The notes: generated by a model from the letters alone, not told the origin. A stretch of 64,000 nt of DNA from Sinohyriopsis cumingii (GCA_028554795.2 CM068827.1:136966268-137030267), one strand, 5' to 3'; counted from the first letter of the stretch, positions 11,598-22,095 are shown. Translations and numbers: made by a program.

Positions 11598-12155
11598 ATG
11601 ACGGAAACTCAGAAAACGATCCATTGGGGTGCACCAGCAGGGGAGACCGCCCAAGGGAACCCGGACTTACTTTCAGAAGAGGTACATTGGGATTTTGTGG
11701 ATTTTCTTACCTCGCAAGAATTTGTTCCGGAACCTTCGTTACCTTCTTCATTACCGCAAGTGGAGAATTTTAGACAGAGACAGAAAGAAGAATTGGAGAA
11801 ATTTATGCAACGACAAAAGGAAGCGGAACAAGCTTTTCTCCTACAGCAACAGCAACAGCAGCAAGAAGAGGTAAGAAAAAAACAACAGCAACAACAGCAA
11901 GAAGTAGCAGCAAAGAAACAAGAGGGTGAAAATCAAACGGCTACGGTACTGTTGGACATTTTAGCGGAGTTAAGAAGTCTGAAACAAATGTATCAGACTT
12001 CTTTATCACGACCGAAGAGAATACGACCTTCCCGAGCTAAACACGCCAACCCTGTGACTAAGCCTATCGTACCACCCTTAGTGATTTCAACCCAATCATC
12101 AGAAGTAGGCCTTGGCCGTGGCAAAGGCTTAAGGCAGTTAAAGTTGATTGGTTAA
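11598..12155 (+). CDS. Gln-rich coiled-coil protein, unknown function
   Basis: 185 residues. The N-terminal 55 residues are acidic/neutral with WDFVDFLTSQEF. A long charged, Gln-rich helix follows (about 60-120, with runs of Q and RQKE/KKQ), then a Leu-rich helix (LLDILAELRSLKQMYQ) and a basic tail with RPKRIRPSRAKH. Membrane segments are absent. The start is the first ATG, about 50 nt after a TATA box. The transcript end is marked by a histone-type stem-loop 27 nt past the stop. The architecture could be a DNA- or capsid-associated scaffold, but no family is recognised. Confidence 0.75.
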   Translation: MTETQKTIHWGAPAGETAQGNPDLLSEEVHWDFVDFLTSQEFVPEPSLPSSLPQVENFRQRQKEELEKFMQRQKEAEQAFLLQQQQQQQEEVRKKQQQQQQEVAAKKQEGENQTATVLLDILAELRSLKQMYQTSLSRPKRIRPSRAKHANPVTKPIVPPLVISTQSSEVGLGRGKGLRQLKLIG

Positions 12156-12182
12156 ACTCACTCCTACACCATAAAGAAAAAA

Positions 12183-12220
12183 GGCCCTTTTCAGGGCCAC
12201 CCACATTTCTCGAAAAGAAA
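12183..12220 (+). terminator. Histone-type 3' stem-loop and downstream element (copy 2)
   Basis: GGCCCTTTTCAGGGCC at 12183-12198 is preceded by AAAAAA and followed exactly by ACCCA. GAAAAGAAA sits 13 nt downstream at 12212-12220. Stem, loop, 3' flank and spaced purine-rich element all match the histone pre-mRNA processing signal, the best of the five copies. It lies 27 nt after the stop of the Gln-rich gene. Confidence 0.9.
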
Positions 12221-12389
12221 TACAATTTCAATTTGCCAATAACTCAAAAATAAACCCCACCCATTTTACCCTTATAGTACGTGTCTGTGTATGAGTGCGT
12301 GAGTGTAGCTTCTTATTTTAAAATCAAAACTCAAAGACACTTACCTTATATCCTTCATGTATTCTTTTATCCATTTTTTACAATCCAAT

Positions 12390-12943
12390 TCACAATTCAC
12401 CACAGAACACTTTAATTAAAAGTTCATTGACTTCTTCTTTCTCCTTGTTTAGTCTCTCTGTGTTTTTAATTTCTTCACCGTTTTTTTCCTCATTTTCTTC
12501 CCTTCTTCTTTTCTTCTCCTGTTTCTTTGCCTCTTTTAAACAGAATTGTCTTCTTTCTTCCTCTTCTTCCTCTGAAGAATCCCTCTCTTCTTTCGAAGAA
12601 TCCCTCTCTTCTTCCGAAGAATCCCTCTCTTCTTCTGAAGAATCCTTCTTTTCTTCTGACTCCTCTTGTTTCTTTTTTGGGCAATCTGGAGACCAATGTC
12701 CTTTTTCTTTACAATAATGACAGGTATCTTGACTTTTGTCTTTTTTAGGCCCCGTTTTTTTTTCTTTTTTGACGGTCTGGACACTCTGAAGACCAATGCC
12801 CTTTCTTCTGACAGATATAGCAAGTATCCTGACTTTTATCTCGAAAGGAAGGAGAGTAGTCCGTAGGCTGGTCTGAAGAGAATTTTCTAATGACCCCCTC
12901 GCAAAGCTCTGACGAAACGTTCCATCTGGATAGTCTCTTCCAT
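12390..12943 (-). pseudogene. CCHC zinc-knuckle protein with Glu/Ser repeats, frameshifted
   Basis: Two CCHC knuckles lie in different frames: CYICQKKGHWSSEC in the frame ending at 12745 and CHYCKEKGHWSPDC in the frame ending at 12390. A repeated EERDSSEE segment and a Lys/Glu-rich coiled tail follow the second. The start I favour is the ATG at 12943, because it lies 55 nt from the minus-strand TATATAAAA at 13006-12998; earlier ATGs precede the likely transcription start. From that ATG two shifts are needed, near a C5 run (about 12895) and in T/A runs near 12750-12775. The breaks may be real decay or homopolymer assembly errors. CCHC knuckles bind single-stranded nucleic acid, as in retroviral Gag; the role here is unknown. 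Confidence 0.7.
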
Positions 12944-13077
12944 CGTTGTGCTCGGTTTGAGAGTGAAATGAATAGTGAAAGGACAAGACACACACCCTTT
13001 TATATACGCTGGTTTGTCATGACTATAAATTAGTCTATGGTGTTTAAACTTTAGTCATTTGACGTTTTGCACTCAAG
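12944..13077. promoter_or_regulatory. Bidirectional promoter between zinc-knuckle gene and PolB
   Basis: TATATAAAA on the minus strand (13006-12998) and CTATAAAT on the plus strand (13023-13030). Each lies 48-55 nt from the ATG it would serve. Confidence 0.75.
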
Positions 13078-16000
13078 ATGAAACGATCCCATTCATTCGA
13101 GAAGAAAGAAGAAGAAGAAAGTAAGAGGCAGAAACGTGATCTATCGCCTCGTACCAGGGCTGAAATCTTGGCACAAATTCATGCCAGTGATTTTGAAGAG
13201 GACATAAGTGAACCAGAATCAGAACCCTCTAAACCAAGTTCACAACCCTTAGTCAACCCTGAAAAGTACTATTCCATTCGAGAGACGGAAAAGCGCTCCT
13301 CTAGAAAATTTAGAACCACGGCTTACACCTACACGGTGAAGTTTAAAGATTTCAAGGCCGACGTACCATTGGAGAAAGCAGAAGGGTTTATCACCGAGAT
13401 GTGGGATTCTTTGCTCACCGCACTCAAGCGACAATGTCAACCCAAAGAAGACGATCGCTTGACACTATCCATAGATCACGACGGTTTGAAATCCCCTGTT
13501 TGGATCGAGTTTAGCAGACCCGCAGAACTAACCCCTTCCAAAGTCATGGACAAGATTCAACACGTACAACAATCTAATGACCAGTTTGACATCACCGATG
13601 GTAAAGCCACACTGAAAATGGCTCACGTCTCTCCTCCTCAAGGGACTGGACGCAAAATGATGTTATTGGTGGACGACCTTCGCAACACCAAAACAAGTCT
13701 CGTCCGAATTAACAACCCTCAAGACCAGATGTGTTTAGCTCGAGCCATCGTGGTGGGACGAACCTATGCCAACAAGAACGACACGGTAGAATGGAAAAGA
13801 GCCTGGAAAACTATTCGACAATCGGACCGAGCCAAACAACGAAACGAAGCAGAACTCCTGTTGCAACAAGCTGGTCTGTCCAAAGACACACCCTGTGGCA
13901 TTCCTGAGATGCAAAAATTGTAAGATGCCCTAGCTCCACGCTACACCTTGAAAGTGCACCCTCAAGAAGTGCGCGGACCTCTGTTGTTTCGAGGCCAAGA
14001 ATTTAAGGACGGAAAATACATTCATGTTTATTATCACGATGACCATTTCGATACCATTACCACTATTACCGGATTCCTGGGATATGTTTATTACTGTGAG
14101 AAATGTGATTATGGTTATAATAATCGTGAGCAACACAAACATTGCGGGTGGAAATGCCCAGGATGTTTGGCCTCTCCACCCTGTCTGAGCGAAGAACCAG
14201 TACCTTGTTCGACTTGTCTGCGCACGTTTGTTAGCCCTACCTGTTACCAACAACATTTGAAAACACAAGGTTCACAGAAGAAATGTGCTTGTCAGCTCCT
14301 GAGATTGTGCCCTACGTGTAGACAAGGCATACGTACCAACAGTACCAAGGCACACGTATGTCGAGCAAAGAAAAAATGTCACATTTGTCACCACATCGTC
14401 GACTTGGAACACCAATGCTACGTGCAAAAATACCAACCCCCACCAGAGAAAGAGGACGGTCACAAGAAGAAAAGCAATTTCATCTTTTTCGATTTCGAAT
14501 GCATGCAAGAGACCGGCATTCACATTCCTAATTTCTGCGTGGCTCATCGAGCGTGCGAGAAGTGCATTCAAGAACCTATCTTCAGTCATTGCCCTCACTG
14601 CAGCAAGATTCCTGGAGGGCGTGAAAAAATCTTTCGAGGACCGAACACGTCAGCCGATTTTGCCCAATGGGTCTTAGATCCCATCGACAAGACGTGGAGC
14701 CAAGAGGACATCGAACGTTACGGAGATTGTCATCGTCATGCCACAGTGATGGCTCACAATTTCTCTGGATACGATGGACAGTTTCTTCTCAGATACTATA
14801 CGGACCAAGGCACCGAGCGTCCTAAAGTCACTTTGAACGGAGCCAAAATCATTTTCATGCAAGTGGGACAAGTGCAGTTTAAAGATTCGATGAGTTACTT
14901 GGCCATGCCTTTGAGTCGAATGCCTAAAACGTTTGGAATGACAGAAATGGCTAAAGGGTACTTTCCTCACTTTTTCAATACGGAAGCCAATCAACATGCC
15001 GTTCTACCCCATTTACCTGAGGCTCACTATTACGACCCCGACAACATGCGTACCGAACAACGAGAAGCTTTCTACGCTTGGTACCAAGCTCACGCCTCGG
15101 ACCCTTTCGACTTTCAGGAAGAAATGTTAAAGTATTGTCGTTCCGACGTGGACATTTTACGGCGTTGCTGTGGAAAATTTCGAGAACTGTTCATGGAACA
15201 CGGAGGGGTCGATCCTTTGAAAGAAGCTTGCACCATTGCCAAAGCGTGTTCCCTAGTGTATCGACAACGATTCATGCCTGAAAACACCGTGGCTGTCATC
15301 AGTCCTCAAACGACCCACTTTGTCAAACGTCAATACTCGGTCAAAGCCCTACGTTGGTTACATTACTTGTGCGACAAGGAAGACAAGTGGATTCAGCATG
15401 CCCGCAACGGAGGGGGCGAAAAGACCATCGGAACGTATTCGGTCGATGGCTGGGACTTAGAAAACCCCAAGATCGTGTACGAGTTTAACGGTTGCTTATT
15501 TCACGGATGTCCCGTCTGTTACCCTGACCGTGGCACTAAAAATCAGTTTTTGCAACGAACCCTGGAAGACTTGTACCAGGACACTTGTCAGCGGCGCCTA
15601 AAGTTAGAACAGGAAGGATACCAAGTGGTGGAAATGTGGGAACACGAGTACGATCACCGTATGAAAACCGATCCCGAGTTTAAACGCCTCGTGGAAGGTT
15701 ACCAGTTCATGGACCCGCTGAACCCGAGGGATAGTTTGTACGGAGGAAGGACCAATGCCACCTGTTTGCTGTACCAAGCCGACGAAGAGAAAGGAGAAGA
15801 AATCAAATACTTGGACGTGTGTTCGCTGTATCCCTACGTGTGCAAATATTGTCGCTTTCCTGTAGGGCACCCGCAATTGTTAACGGAACACATTGACCTG
15901 AAAAACATTCGACAATACGAAGGCTTGATCAAGTGTAAAGTTTTGCCTCCCACGAACCTATACCATCCCGTCTTACCTCACCATTGTCAAGGCAAACTGC

Positions 16001-17142
16001 TGTTTCCCTTGTGCCGTACTTGTGCCGAAACGTGCAACCAAGATCAGCCTTGTCATCACACCCAGGAAGAACGGGCCTTGACGGGAACCTGGGTCAGCAT
16101 AGAATTGTTCAAAGCTCTGGACATGGGATACCAACTGTTAGAAGTGTACGAAATTTGCCACTTTCCCAAGACACAACAGTACCACAAGGGTGACCCTACT
16201 CAGAAAGGCATTTTCGCCGACTACGTGGATGTCTTTTTGAAACTGAAACAAGAAGCCAGCGGCTATCCTTCCTGGTGTCACACTCCCGAAGACCAAATAA
16301 AATTCAAAGAGAAATACTACGAACAAGAAGGCATCTCTTTAGACCACATCGAAAAAAACGAAGGCAGGCGATCGTTTGCCAAAGTGATGTTAAATTGCTT
16401 GTGGGGTAAAATGGCATAACGACCGTGTTTACCCAAGACGGAATATTTGACAGAACCTTCCCGCTACTTCCAGATGATTCACGACAAAACCAAATACATG
16501 AAACACGTGGACGTCGTTCGAGAGGATTTGATCTTGGTCAATTACGAAGAAGATCTGGACTTTGTACAAGACGACCCTTTTGGAAATGTCATCATTGCGG
16601 CTTACGTGACAGCTCATGCTCGCTTAAAATTGTACGAAGCTTTAGAACTGTTAGAAGAACGCGTCCTGTACTTTGACACGGACAGTTGCATTTACATCCA
16701 TCACCCGAGTCAACAGCACCCTGACATCGAAGGAGACCGTTTAGGAGCCTGGACAGACGAGCATCCCGACGACAAGATTCTAAGTTTCGTCAGTGGCGGC
16801 CCCAAAAATTACGGCTACGAATACCGGGACAAACAAGGAGAAGTGCACACGACGTGCAAAGTGAAAGGACTGACTCTGAATTATCGTACCAGTCGAGTGG
16901 TCAACTTTGGGGTATTGAAAGAAGCCTTGCAATCGGGAGAGGATGCAAACTTTAAAGTGACCACCTATCAACCGAACAAGATTGTACGTTTACCCACTCT
17001 CCACATCGTCAGTCGACCCTTGGAAAAAGTCTATCAAATTGTATACCAGAAACGAGTGCGACTTCCCAATCACTTTACGTTGCCGTACGGTCACGTCGGT
17101 ATTGGTCTGTATATAAAAAGGAACCCTAGGCAAGATCGATAG
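13078..17142 (+). pseudogene. polB: Protein-primed family-B DNA polymerase, two in-frame stops
   Basis: One frame of 1,355 codons interrupted only by TAA at codons 282 and 1114; this is a known Polinton/adenovirus-type replicative polymerase. An N-terminal charged region comes first, and then a Cys/His-rich zinc-finger-like region (about 340-450). The exonuclease motifs are FDFE (~472), HNFSGYDG (~560) and YCRSDVDIL (~686). Polymerase motifs are DVCSLYP (~913), KVMLNCLWG (~1102) and YFDTDS (~1198). All catalytic residues are kept. The start is the ATG 48 nt after a TATA box. The sequence on both sides of each stop aligns as one polymerase, so the stops are point changes in an otherwise complete gene. 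The 3' end overlaps the TATA box of the next gene. Confidence 0.95.
17110..17120 (+). promoter_or_regulatory. TATA box inside the 3' end of polB
   Basis: TATATAAAAAG, 49-59 nt before the ATG at 17169 and embedded in the last codons of the polymerase. Confidence 0.75.
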
Positions 17143-17168
17143 TTCATTGTTCATTGAAGTAACTTACC

Positions 17169-17560
17169 ATGTCGTTGACGAAGAAGAAACCAGATTGGTT
17201 AGGAGTCAAATGTTGGACATCACCGAGACCAGGGTTTTGAGGCTTGGACACAAGAGGTGGCCCAGTATGCACGAGAGTTATTCAAGGAAAAAAGTTACTT
17301 TTCAACCTGTGTTAGTGACGGTGCCAGAAGAACCCGTCACCCAGGACAGGACTGTCGTGGACAGGCCTGAAAGACCCTTTCGGGAGGACACTTGTGTGAC
17401 CTTACCCCCTACCATAGAACTGGTTAGAACTTTACCCAAAACATGTGGTTGTTGTACAGACACTTGTTTTTATTCCACGTTCATGGTTATCATGTGCCTT
17501 TTATTCTTGTACTTAAGCCTTTGGCTTTTATGTATTTTTGTCTTTCGTATTCATGTTTGA
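17169..17560 (+). pseudogene. Small C-terminal-anchored membrane protein, probably frameshifted
   Basis: The TATA-positioned ATG (17169) opens MSLTKKKPDWLG and stops after 23 codons. A neighbouring frame reads plausibly through DQGFEAWTQEVAQYARELF. The frame ending at 17560 gives a Pro/Thr-rich stretch, a Cys cluster (CGCCTDTC) and one strong transmembrane segment (FMVIMCLLFLYLSLWLLCIF). Only shifts between frames connect them, so the gene appears broken. A polyadenylation signal AATAAA follows at 17576. No homologue is recognised; it may be a type II or tail-anchored envelope or membrane protein. Confidence 0.5.
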
Positions 17561-17575
17561 AAAAAACAAAACATT

Positions 17576-17605
17576 CAATAAACGTGTTCTGAAAAAGTAT
17601 ATAAA
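17576..17605 (+). promoter_or_regulatory. Poly(A) signal followed by TATA box
   Basis: AATAAA at about 17577 ends the previous transcript. TATATAAA at 17598-17605 starts the ATPase unit 48 nt before its ATG. Confidence 0.75.
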
Positions 17606-17652
17606 CTCTTGTCTTGTTTGTTTTTCGTGTCACAAGTGACATTTCTCACACA

Positions 17653-18394
17653 ATGGCTACCTCTGCTGTCTCTGCTCCCTCTTCCTCTACTGTCAAAGTC
17701 ATCGACGAACACTTAGATCGTGCCAGTTGGGAGGCTTTGTATCTTCGCCATCCCTTTAACATGCTCATTGCTGGACCTAGCGGTTCAGGCAAAACCGAAT
17801 TCGTCAAACGTTTGATCGAACATAAACATCATTTGATCGATCGGCCACCTCAACGGATCGTGTGGTGTTACAAAGAGTGGCAATCGGCGTACAACCTCTT
17901 GCGAGAAAGTCAAGGCGATTCCATCGTGTTTGTGGAAGGCATTCCTAAAGAAGACGACGGCATCGTCTCTGACTCCCGTCAAACCCATTTGGTCATTTTC
18001 GACGACATGTTAGGAGAAGACGAAGAAGAAATTAAACTTTGGTTCACGCGCCAAGGGCATCACCGTAATGCCAGTGTCGTTTACATCACCCAAAATTTGT
18101 TTCAACAAAGTAAAGCCCATCGCACCATCAGTCTCAATGTGCATTACATGGTCTTGTTTAAAAGCCCTCGAGATAAATCGCAAGTGCAAGTCTTAGCCAA
18201 ACAGTTAGGAACGCCTTGGCTGACTCAGGCCTAAGACGATGCCACTCAAACTCCACGCCTATTTACTCGTCGATTTGAAACCTACGACTCCCGAGTATTT
18301 GCGATTTCGTACCCACTTGTTTCACCACTGGTGCCAAGACGGAGGGCCTGTCCTGTACACGTCTCCGTCCTCGACTTCATTTCACTCCCCATAA
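17653..18394 (+). pseudogene. FtsK/HerA-type genome-packaging ATPase, broken near C terminus
   Basis: This enzyme pumps the genome into the capsid in Polintons and related viruses. The Walker A motif is GPSGSGKTEF (about 41-50) and Walker B is LVIFDDM (about 113-119), followed by a conserved ITQN sensor region (VVYITQNLF). The frame stops at TAA, codon 194. The family's usual C-terminal strand (AYLLVDLKP) follows in the +1 frame and ends at 18394. There is thus one nonsense codon and one single-base shift, both after the catalytic core. I start at 17653 because it is the first ATG after the TATA box. Confidence 0.92.
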
Positions 18395-18402
18395 AAAAAA
18401 TC

Positions 18403-18410
18403 TATAAAAA
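18403..18410 (+). promoter_or_regulatory. TATA box for the basic core-like gene
   Basis: TATAAAAA, 41-48 nt before the ATG at 18451. Confidence 0.75.
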
Positions 18411-18450
18411 CCTCAGACCCTTTTTCGTCTGTCTCACTCTCAGTGCGAAC

Positions 18451-19392
18451 ATGACGTCCCTTCAGTCGCATCTTCCCGTCAAATTGATTCGTGCCTTGTA
18501 TGGCATCAGTCGAGAAAAAGATCCACAAACACGAGCTCGTGTCTTAGAAGCTAGTCTCAAAGAAGTCTTACGATGGTTCACGGTGACGGCACGTCAATTA
18601 CTCCAAGGAATCATTCAGATTCCTCATCAAACCAAACGCTTTTTCGATCGAAACAAAGTCGCTTTGGTCCAACTGGCCGATCCCCGCATCGACACTCAAA
18701 CCAAAAAACAAATCATTTTGAAACCTGGAGGGAGCGGTACTCTAGGAGGGGTCATCATTCGCTCACTCTTAAGATGGGATCCTAATGCCCCCAAAGTTAT
18801 ACCCAAGACAAAAGTCCAACGAAGCCCCAAGAAGAAAAAGACCAGGTCCCCAAGGAGAACTTCTCCAGTGGCAGGACCCTCCTCTGACCAGACACCACCC
18901 CGGAAAAAGAAAAGAAGCCCCCAGAAAAAGAAACAGAGAAAAAGTCCCCAGAAAAAGAAAAGTCCACAGAAAACTAGTCGCAAGAGAGGCACTTCGGCCA
19001 GGACGCAACCTTACACTCGCAAACCACGATCTGCCACGGCAGTGACTGCGTCTCCGGCATCCTCACGTTTGTCCACTTCTCCGTTGATGACACCAGGAAC
19101 TGAAGAGTACTTGGAGACGTTGATTACACCAAGAACTTCTCCGTTGATGACCCCCAAAAGAACTTCCCCAGTGGCAGGACCCTCCAATTTAGTGGCAGTG
19201 GCTGCTGCTCACAAAGTACCTTCTCCCAAAATCAAAGTCCAAGAAAGATCGGGCATGTTACAAAGTTTACTGGATTTGTCCAAGCAAGAACTGGCTCGAT
19301 TTAGTCCGTTACGTACCCCTGCACGACGTGTCATGCCTGTCCTCAAATTGATACGACGTAAAGACAATCAGTGGCGGCGCGTTCCAGTATAA
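18451..19392 (+). CDS. Lys/Ser/Pro-rich basic protein with GG motif, core-like
   Basis: 313 residues, intact. The helical N-terminal 100 residues contain LADPRIDTQTKKQIILKPGG, followed by a hydrophobic stretch. This is the pattern (charged helix, KK, then a GG turn) common in a family of small Polinton proteins. The middle is very basic with SPKKKKTRSPRR and repeated SPQKK units, and TSPVAGPS occurs twice. The C terminus has LIRRKDNQWRRV. The Lys/Ser-Pro repeats suggest DNA condensation and phosphorylation as in viral core proteins or sperm histones; that is an inference. The stop codon TAA lies within the TATA box of the next gene. Confidence 0.8.
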   Translation: MTSLQSHLPVKLIRALYGISREKDPQTRARVLEASLKEVLRWFTVTARQLLQGIIQIPHQTKRFFDRNKVALVQLADPRIDTQTKKQIILKPGGSGTLGGVIIRSLLRWDPNAPKVIPKTKVQRSPKKKKTRSPRRTSPVAGPSSDQTPPRKKKRSPQKKKQRKSPQKKKSPQKTSRKRGTSARTQPYTRKPRSATAVTASPASSRLSTSPLMTPGTEEYLETLITPRTSPLMTPKRTSPVAGPSNLVAVAAAHKVPSPKIKVQERSGMLQSLLDLSKQELARFSPLRTPARRVMPVLKLIRRKDNQWRRVPV

Positions 19393-19396
19393 AAAG
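19388..19396 (+). promoter_or_regulatory. TATA box overlapping the stop codon of the upstream gene
   Basis: TATAAAAAG. The TAA stop of the basic protein (19390-19392) is part of the box. The ATG it serves is at 19452. Confidence 0.7.
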
Positions 19397-19451
19397 GGCC
19401 TGTGACCAAGTAGGGTATCAGTGTTTTTTTGGTGCTCCTAAAGACTCAAAG

Positions 19452-19838
19452 ATGTCACCCTCCAGAAAACCCCAAGGAAAGAAAAGGAAAGGACTGCCAC
19501 CACGTTTAGCCAAACATGGGGACATGTTATCTGTCCTGTCCAAAGCTTCTCCACCCCTACGAAAAAAACTCATTCAAACGGCCTCCAAAGAGGTCATCGA
19601 TACCGTGTGCGAATGTTGTTTGAACGTTTTGAAAGGCACGATCCCTTTGTCCAAACACCAGAAACAATGATTAAGCAAGCATCGTCACGTTCTTCGCCAA
19701 ATGCTTCGAAAGAAAATTCCCATTCGTCAAAAAAAGAAGATGTTGGTCCAACGTGGAGGCATTTTGCCTCTCTTGTTAGGTCCCATACTGAAAGGAGTCT
19801 TGGGAACCATGTTGGAAGGACTGGTGGGAGCAAGATAA
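19452..19838 (+). pseudogene. Small Polinton helix/GG-motif protein, one in-frame stop
   Basis: 128 codons interrupted by TGA at 19668-19670. The N-terminal part is basic (SRKPQGKKRKGLPPR) and has a cysteine pair before NVLKGTIPLSKHQK. After the stop the same frame continues with a charged helix, KKKMLVQRGG and a hydrophobic tail (ILPLLLGPILKGVLGTML). This layout is a recurring small protein of Polintons and adintoviruses and may be membrane-active. The TGA sits in the middle of a continuous alignment, so it is probably a single nonsense change. Confidence 0.8.
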
Positions 19839-19843
19839 AAAGG
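19834..19843 (+). promoter_or_regulatory. TATA-like box overlapping the upstream stop
   Basis: AGATAAAAAG, 45-54 nt before the ATG at 19888; the TAA stop at 19836-19838 is within it. Confidence 0.6.
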
Positions 19844-19887
19844 CCCTCGGAAGTCCCAAGATCTCAGAATCGACCCCTGACAACCCC

Positions 19888-20538
19888 ATGGAAGGACGAA
19901 AACTAGCTTTAGTGCCTTACAAACGATGGATGGAATACCATCGATGGCAAGAACAACGCACCCCGCATTTACCTTCCAATCCCAATTTGAGCGAGATGTC
20001 CCAGTTACAACACGAATTGCAGTCCTTGATGGATCGCCAAGATTTGTCCGAAACAGAAAAATCGCAAAAGTACGGTCAACTCTTGCAACGACTGCAACTC
20101 TTTCACCAGAAAGCTTTAGACGAAACAGCTCTACCCACTCTGAAAGATTTTAAGACCTTGATGAAAAGTCCAGCACCATCACCAGTACCAGTGCCAGTAC
20201 CAGTACCACCAGTACCAGTGACCAAGACAGAAAAAGGAAAAGTAGAAGAAGAAGAAGGGTTTCAAACTCCACCAGAAAAAGTACGCAAGTTAACAACACC
20301 ACCTACCTCCAGAATTGGATGGATTAAAGAGATGATGGCCACCCCTTCTTCATCACAAGAGAAAAAGAAAGTGAAGACAGAAGTGAAGACAGAAGTGAAA
20401 CAAGAACCGATATCCCCCGCTCTGACATCCTCCTCCTCTTCAACACCTATTGCCGGTCGCACACGCAAAGCATTGCAATCCAAGAAAATACCCCAAGAGA
20501 AAAAGAGTAGCATCCTCCAAGAGTGGGTGCCTTATTAA
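19888..20538 (+). CDS. Conserved Polinton protein with LLQR helix, Pro-rich linker
   Basis: 216 residues, intact. The N terminus begins MEGRKLALVPYKRW. A helical pair follows, in which DRQDLSETEKSQKYGQLLQR (about 50-70) is the recognisable core. Similar "DLS..EK...Y...LQR" segments recur in one conserved Polinton gene of unknown function. The C-terminal half is a Pro-Val repeat (PVPVPVPVPPVPV), then acidic/basic low-complexity sequence with EVKTEVKQEP. It has no known enzymatic motif. The integrase follows after 24 nt without its own TATA box, so the two may share a transcript. Confidence 0.75.
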   Translation: MEGRKLALVPYKRWMEYHRWQEQRTPHLPSNPNLSEMSQLQHELQSLMDRQDLSETEKSQKYGQLLQRLQLFHQKALDETALPTLKDFKTLMKSPAPSPVPVPVPVPPVPVTKTEKGKVEEEEGFQTPPEKVRKLTTPPTSRIGWIKEMMATPSSSQEKKKVKTEVKTEVKQEPISPALTSSSSSTPIAGRTRKALQSKKIPQEKKSSILQEWVPY

Positions 20539-20562
20539 CACACCAACCAACCAACACAAAAA

Positions 20563-21673
20563 ATGGAAAAAGTCTTAGCCAGCATTTACCTCGATCCCTC
20601 GCATCCTGCAGGTTACGCAGGAGTTCAAAAATTGTATCGTGCTGCCAAAACGCGACTGAAAAGTCTCCGTTTACCTCAAGTGCAACGATGGTTACAAGAA
20701 CAAGCTACCTACACTTTACACAAACCCATTCGACGCAAGTTTGCCAGAAGTCGCACTCGAGTGGAAGGCATCGATCATCAATGGCAAGCCGATTTAGCCG
20801 ATGTCTCTCATTTGACTACCTACAATCGTGGCTACAAATATTTCTTTTGTGTCATCGACATCTTTTCCAAATTTGCCTGGGTCGTGCCCTTGACTTCCAA
20901 ATCGAGCAGCGAGTTAGTGCGAGCCCTGCAACGGGTGTTGAAACAAAGCGGTCGTCACCCTCTTCGATGGCAAACGGACAAAGGCACAGAATTTCTGAAC
21001 CAAGCTTTCCAAAAAGAATTAAAGAAACGTGACATTCATTTTTTTTACCACCGAGAATCCCGAAACCAAAGCCAGCATCGTTGAACGTTTTCAACGCACT
21101 TTGAAAGAACGCATGTGGAAATATTTTACGCATCACCACACTCTGAAGTACATCGACATCTTACCGCACCTGGTGCAAGCGTACAACCAATCTTAAAATC
21201 GAAGCATCGGACGTGCCCCGCAAGACGTGACTCCCGACAACGAAGTGCTGGTGTTTGAGCGTCTGTTTGGTACGTCCCCGACGAGGGCTGTCCCCAAGAA
21301 AAGTGGAGACTTGGCCGTAGGAGATTGGGTGCGCATTGGCAAAACCAAAGGCACTTTTGACAAAGGTTACTTACCTAACTGGACGACCGAATTGTTTCGC
21401 GTCACTGGACGAGTGCATGGTTGTCATCCTGCCGTCTATAAATTGGAAGACATGAACGGATAAGTGCTCAAAGGAACGTTTTATTTGCCCGAGTTACAAC
21501 GTGTCACCAAAAAAGAAGACGACGTGTACGACATCGAAAGCATTCTCGAACGCAGAACCCGTAAAGTGGGCAAACGACGTGTCAAAGAAGTCAAAGTACG
21601 TTGGAAAGGATATCCGCCCAGTTTTGATTCTTGGATCGACGCTTCGCAAGTCATCGACTATAAAAAGAAGTGA
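20563..21673 (+). pseudogene. int: Retroviral-type integrase with chromodomain, disrupted
   Basis: It inserts the element and gives 6-bp duplications. An N-terminal helical domain precedes the rve core: first Asp in HQWQADLADV (~77), second Asp in WQTDKGTEF (~139), and Glu in SIVERFQ after a frameshift. An SH3-like stretch with WVRIGKTKGTFDKGYLPNW follows. The C-terminal chromodomain has DVYDIESILERR and VRWKGYPPSFDSWI, which would target histone marks. Lesions are a shift at a T8 run near 21040, TAA at 21194-21196 and TAA at 21461-21463. All DDE residues are present. The reading frame ends TGA at 21673, just before the next ATG. Confidence 0.94.
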
Positions 21674-21678
21674 CCATC

Positions 21679-22095
21679 ATGCCTTTTCACACAGCAGACG
21701 CAGCTACGTCGACCACTCCTCCTTCACCTAGTTCTTCTGTGCAAGATTTACAAAAACAACCCTTGTGGGTGTGGTGTGGAGAACGTGTGCCTAAAACGCA
21801 AATCGTCTTTTTCTGCCAAATCTTCGTGGTGTATTGTGTCATCGGGGCAGCCATCGCCAATTTGAGTTTGCAACAAGGAGACAAACAATTGTGGACCATT
21901 TTATTGAGCAGTTGCATCGGTTACCTGCTTCCTAATCCCTCCCTGAAATTCACCTCGAACGGGAACCCCGGGAACCTTGTGTCCAGTGCCAGTGCCAGTC
22001 ACCACTTCAATCACAACCAGAACCCCATTTTAGACGGAGACACGCCTCTGACGTCCAGTAACCCCTCGGACAGCCACAGAACTCTGGAATTATGA
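21679..22095 (+). CDS. Conserved small Polinton membrane protein
   Basis: 138 residues from the first ATG. A Ser/Thr/Pro-rich N terminus leads to WCGERVPKTQIVFFCQIF, the first of two hydrophobic segments. The second ends SSCIGYLLPNPSL. The "VPK.QIVFFCQ ... LLSSC.GYLLPNP" pattern is a widespread Polinton/adintovirus protein of unknown function with two membrane spans. The tail is Ser/Asn-rich. Its stop overlaps the start of the minor capsid gene (ATGA at 22092-22095), suggesting coupled or shared expression. A degraded copy lies at 46265-46620. Confidence 0.85.
   Translation: MPFHTADAATSTTPPSPSSSVQDLQKQPLWVWCGERVPKTQIVFFCQIFVVYCVIGAAIANLSLQQGDKQLWTILLSSCIGYLLPNPSLKFTSNGNPGNLVSSASASHHFNHNQNPILDGDTPLTSSNPSDSHRTLEL

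Noticed and set aside
12427..12866. Plus-strand Ser/Phe-rich open frames
   Set aside because: Antisense shadows of the Glu/Ser repeats of the zinc-knuckle gene.
18331..18450. N-terminal extension of the basic core-like protein
   Set aside because: The open frame extends upstream but lacks an ATG, overlaps the ATPase 3' end and precedes the TATA box; the start is at 18451.
13078..21673. TAA as a reassigned sense codon in the Polinton
   Set aside because: Several in-frame breaks are TAA, but one is TGA (19668) and others are frameshifts, and TAA is the true end of intact genes (for example 19392, 20538, 23015).
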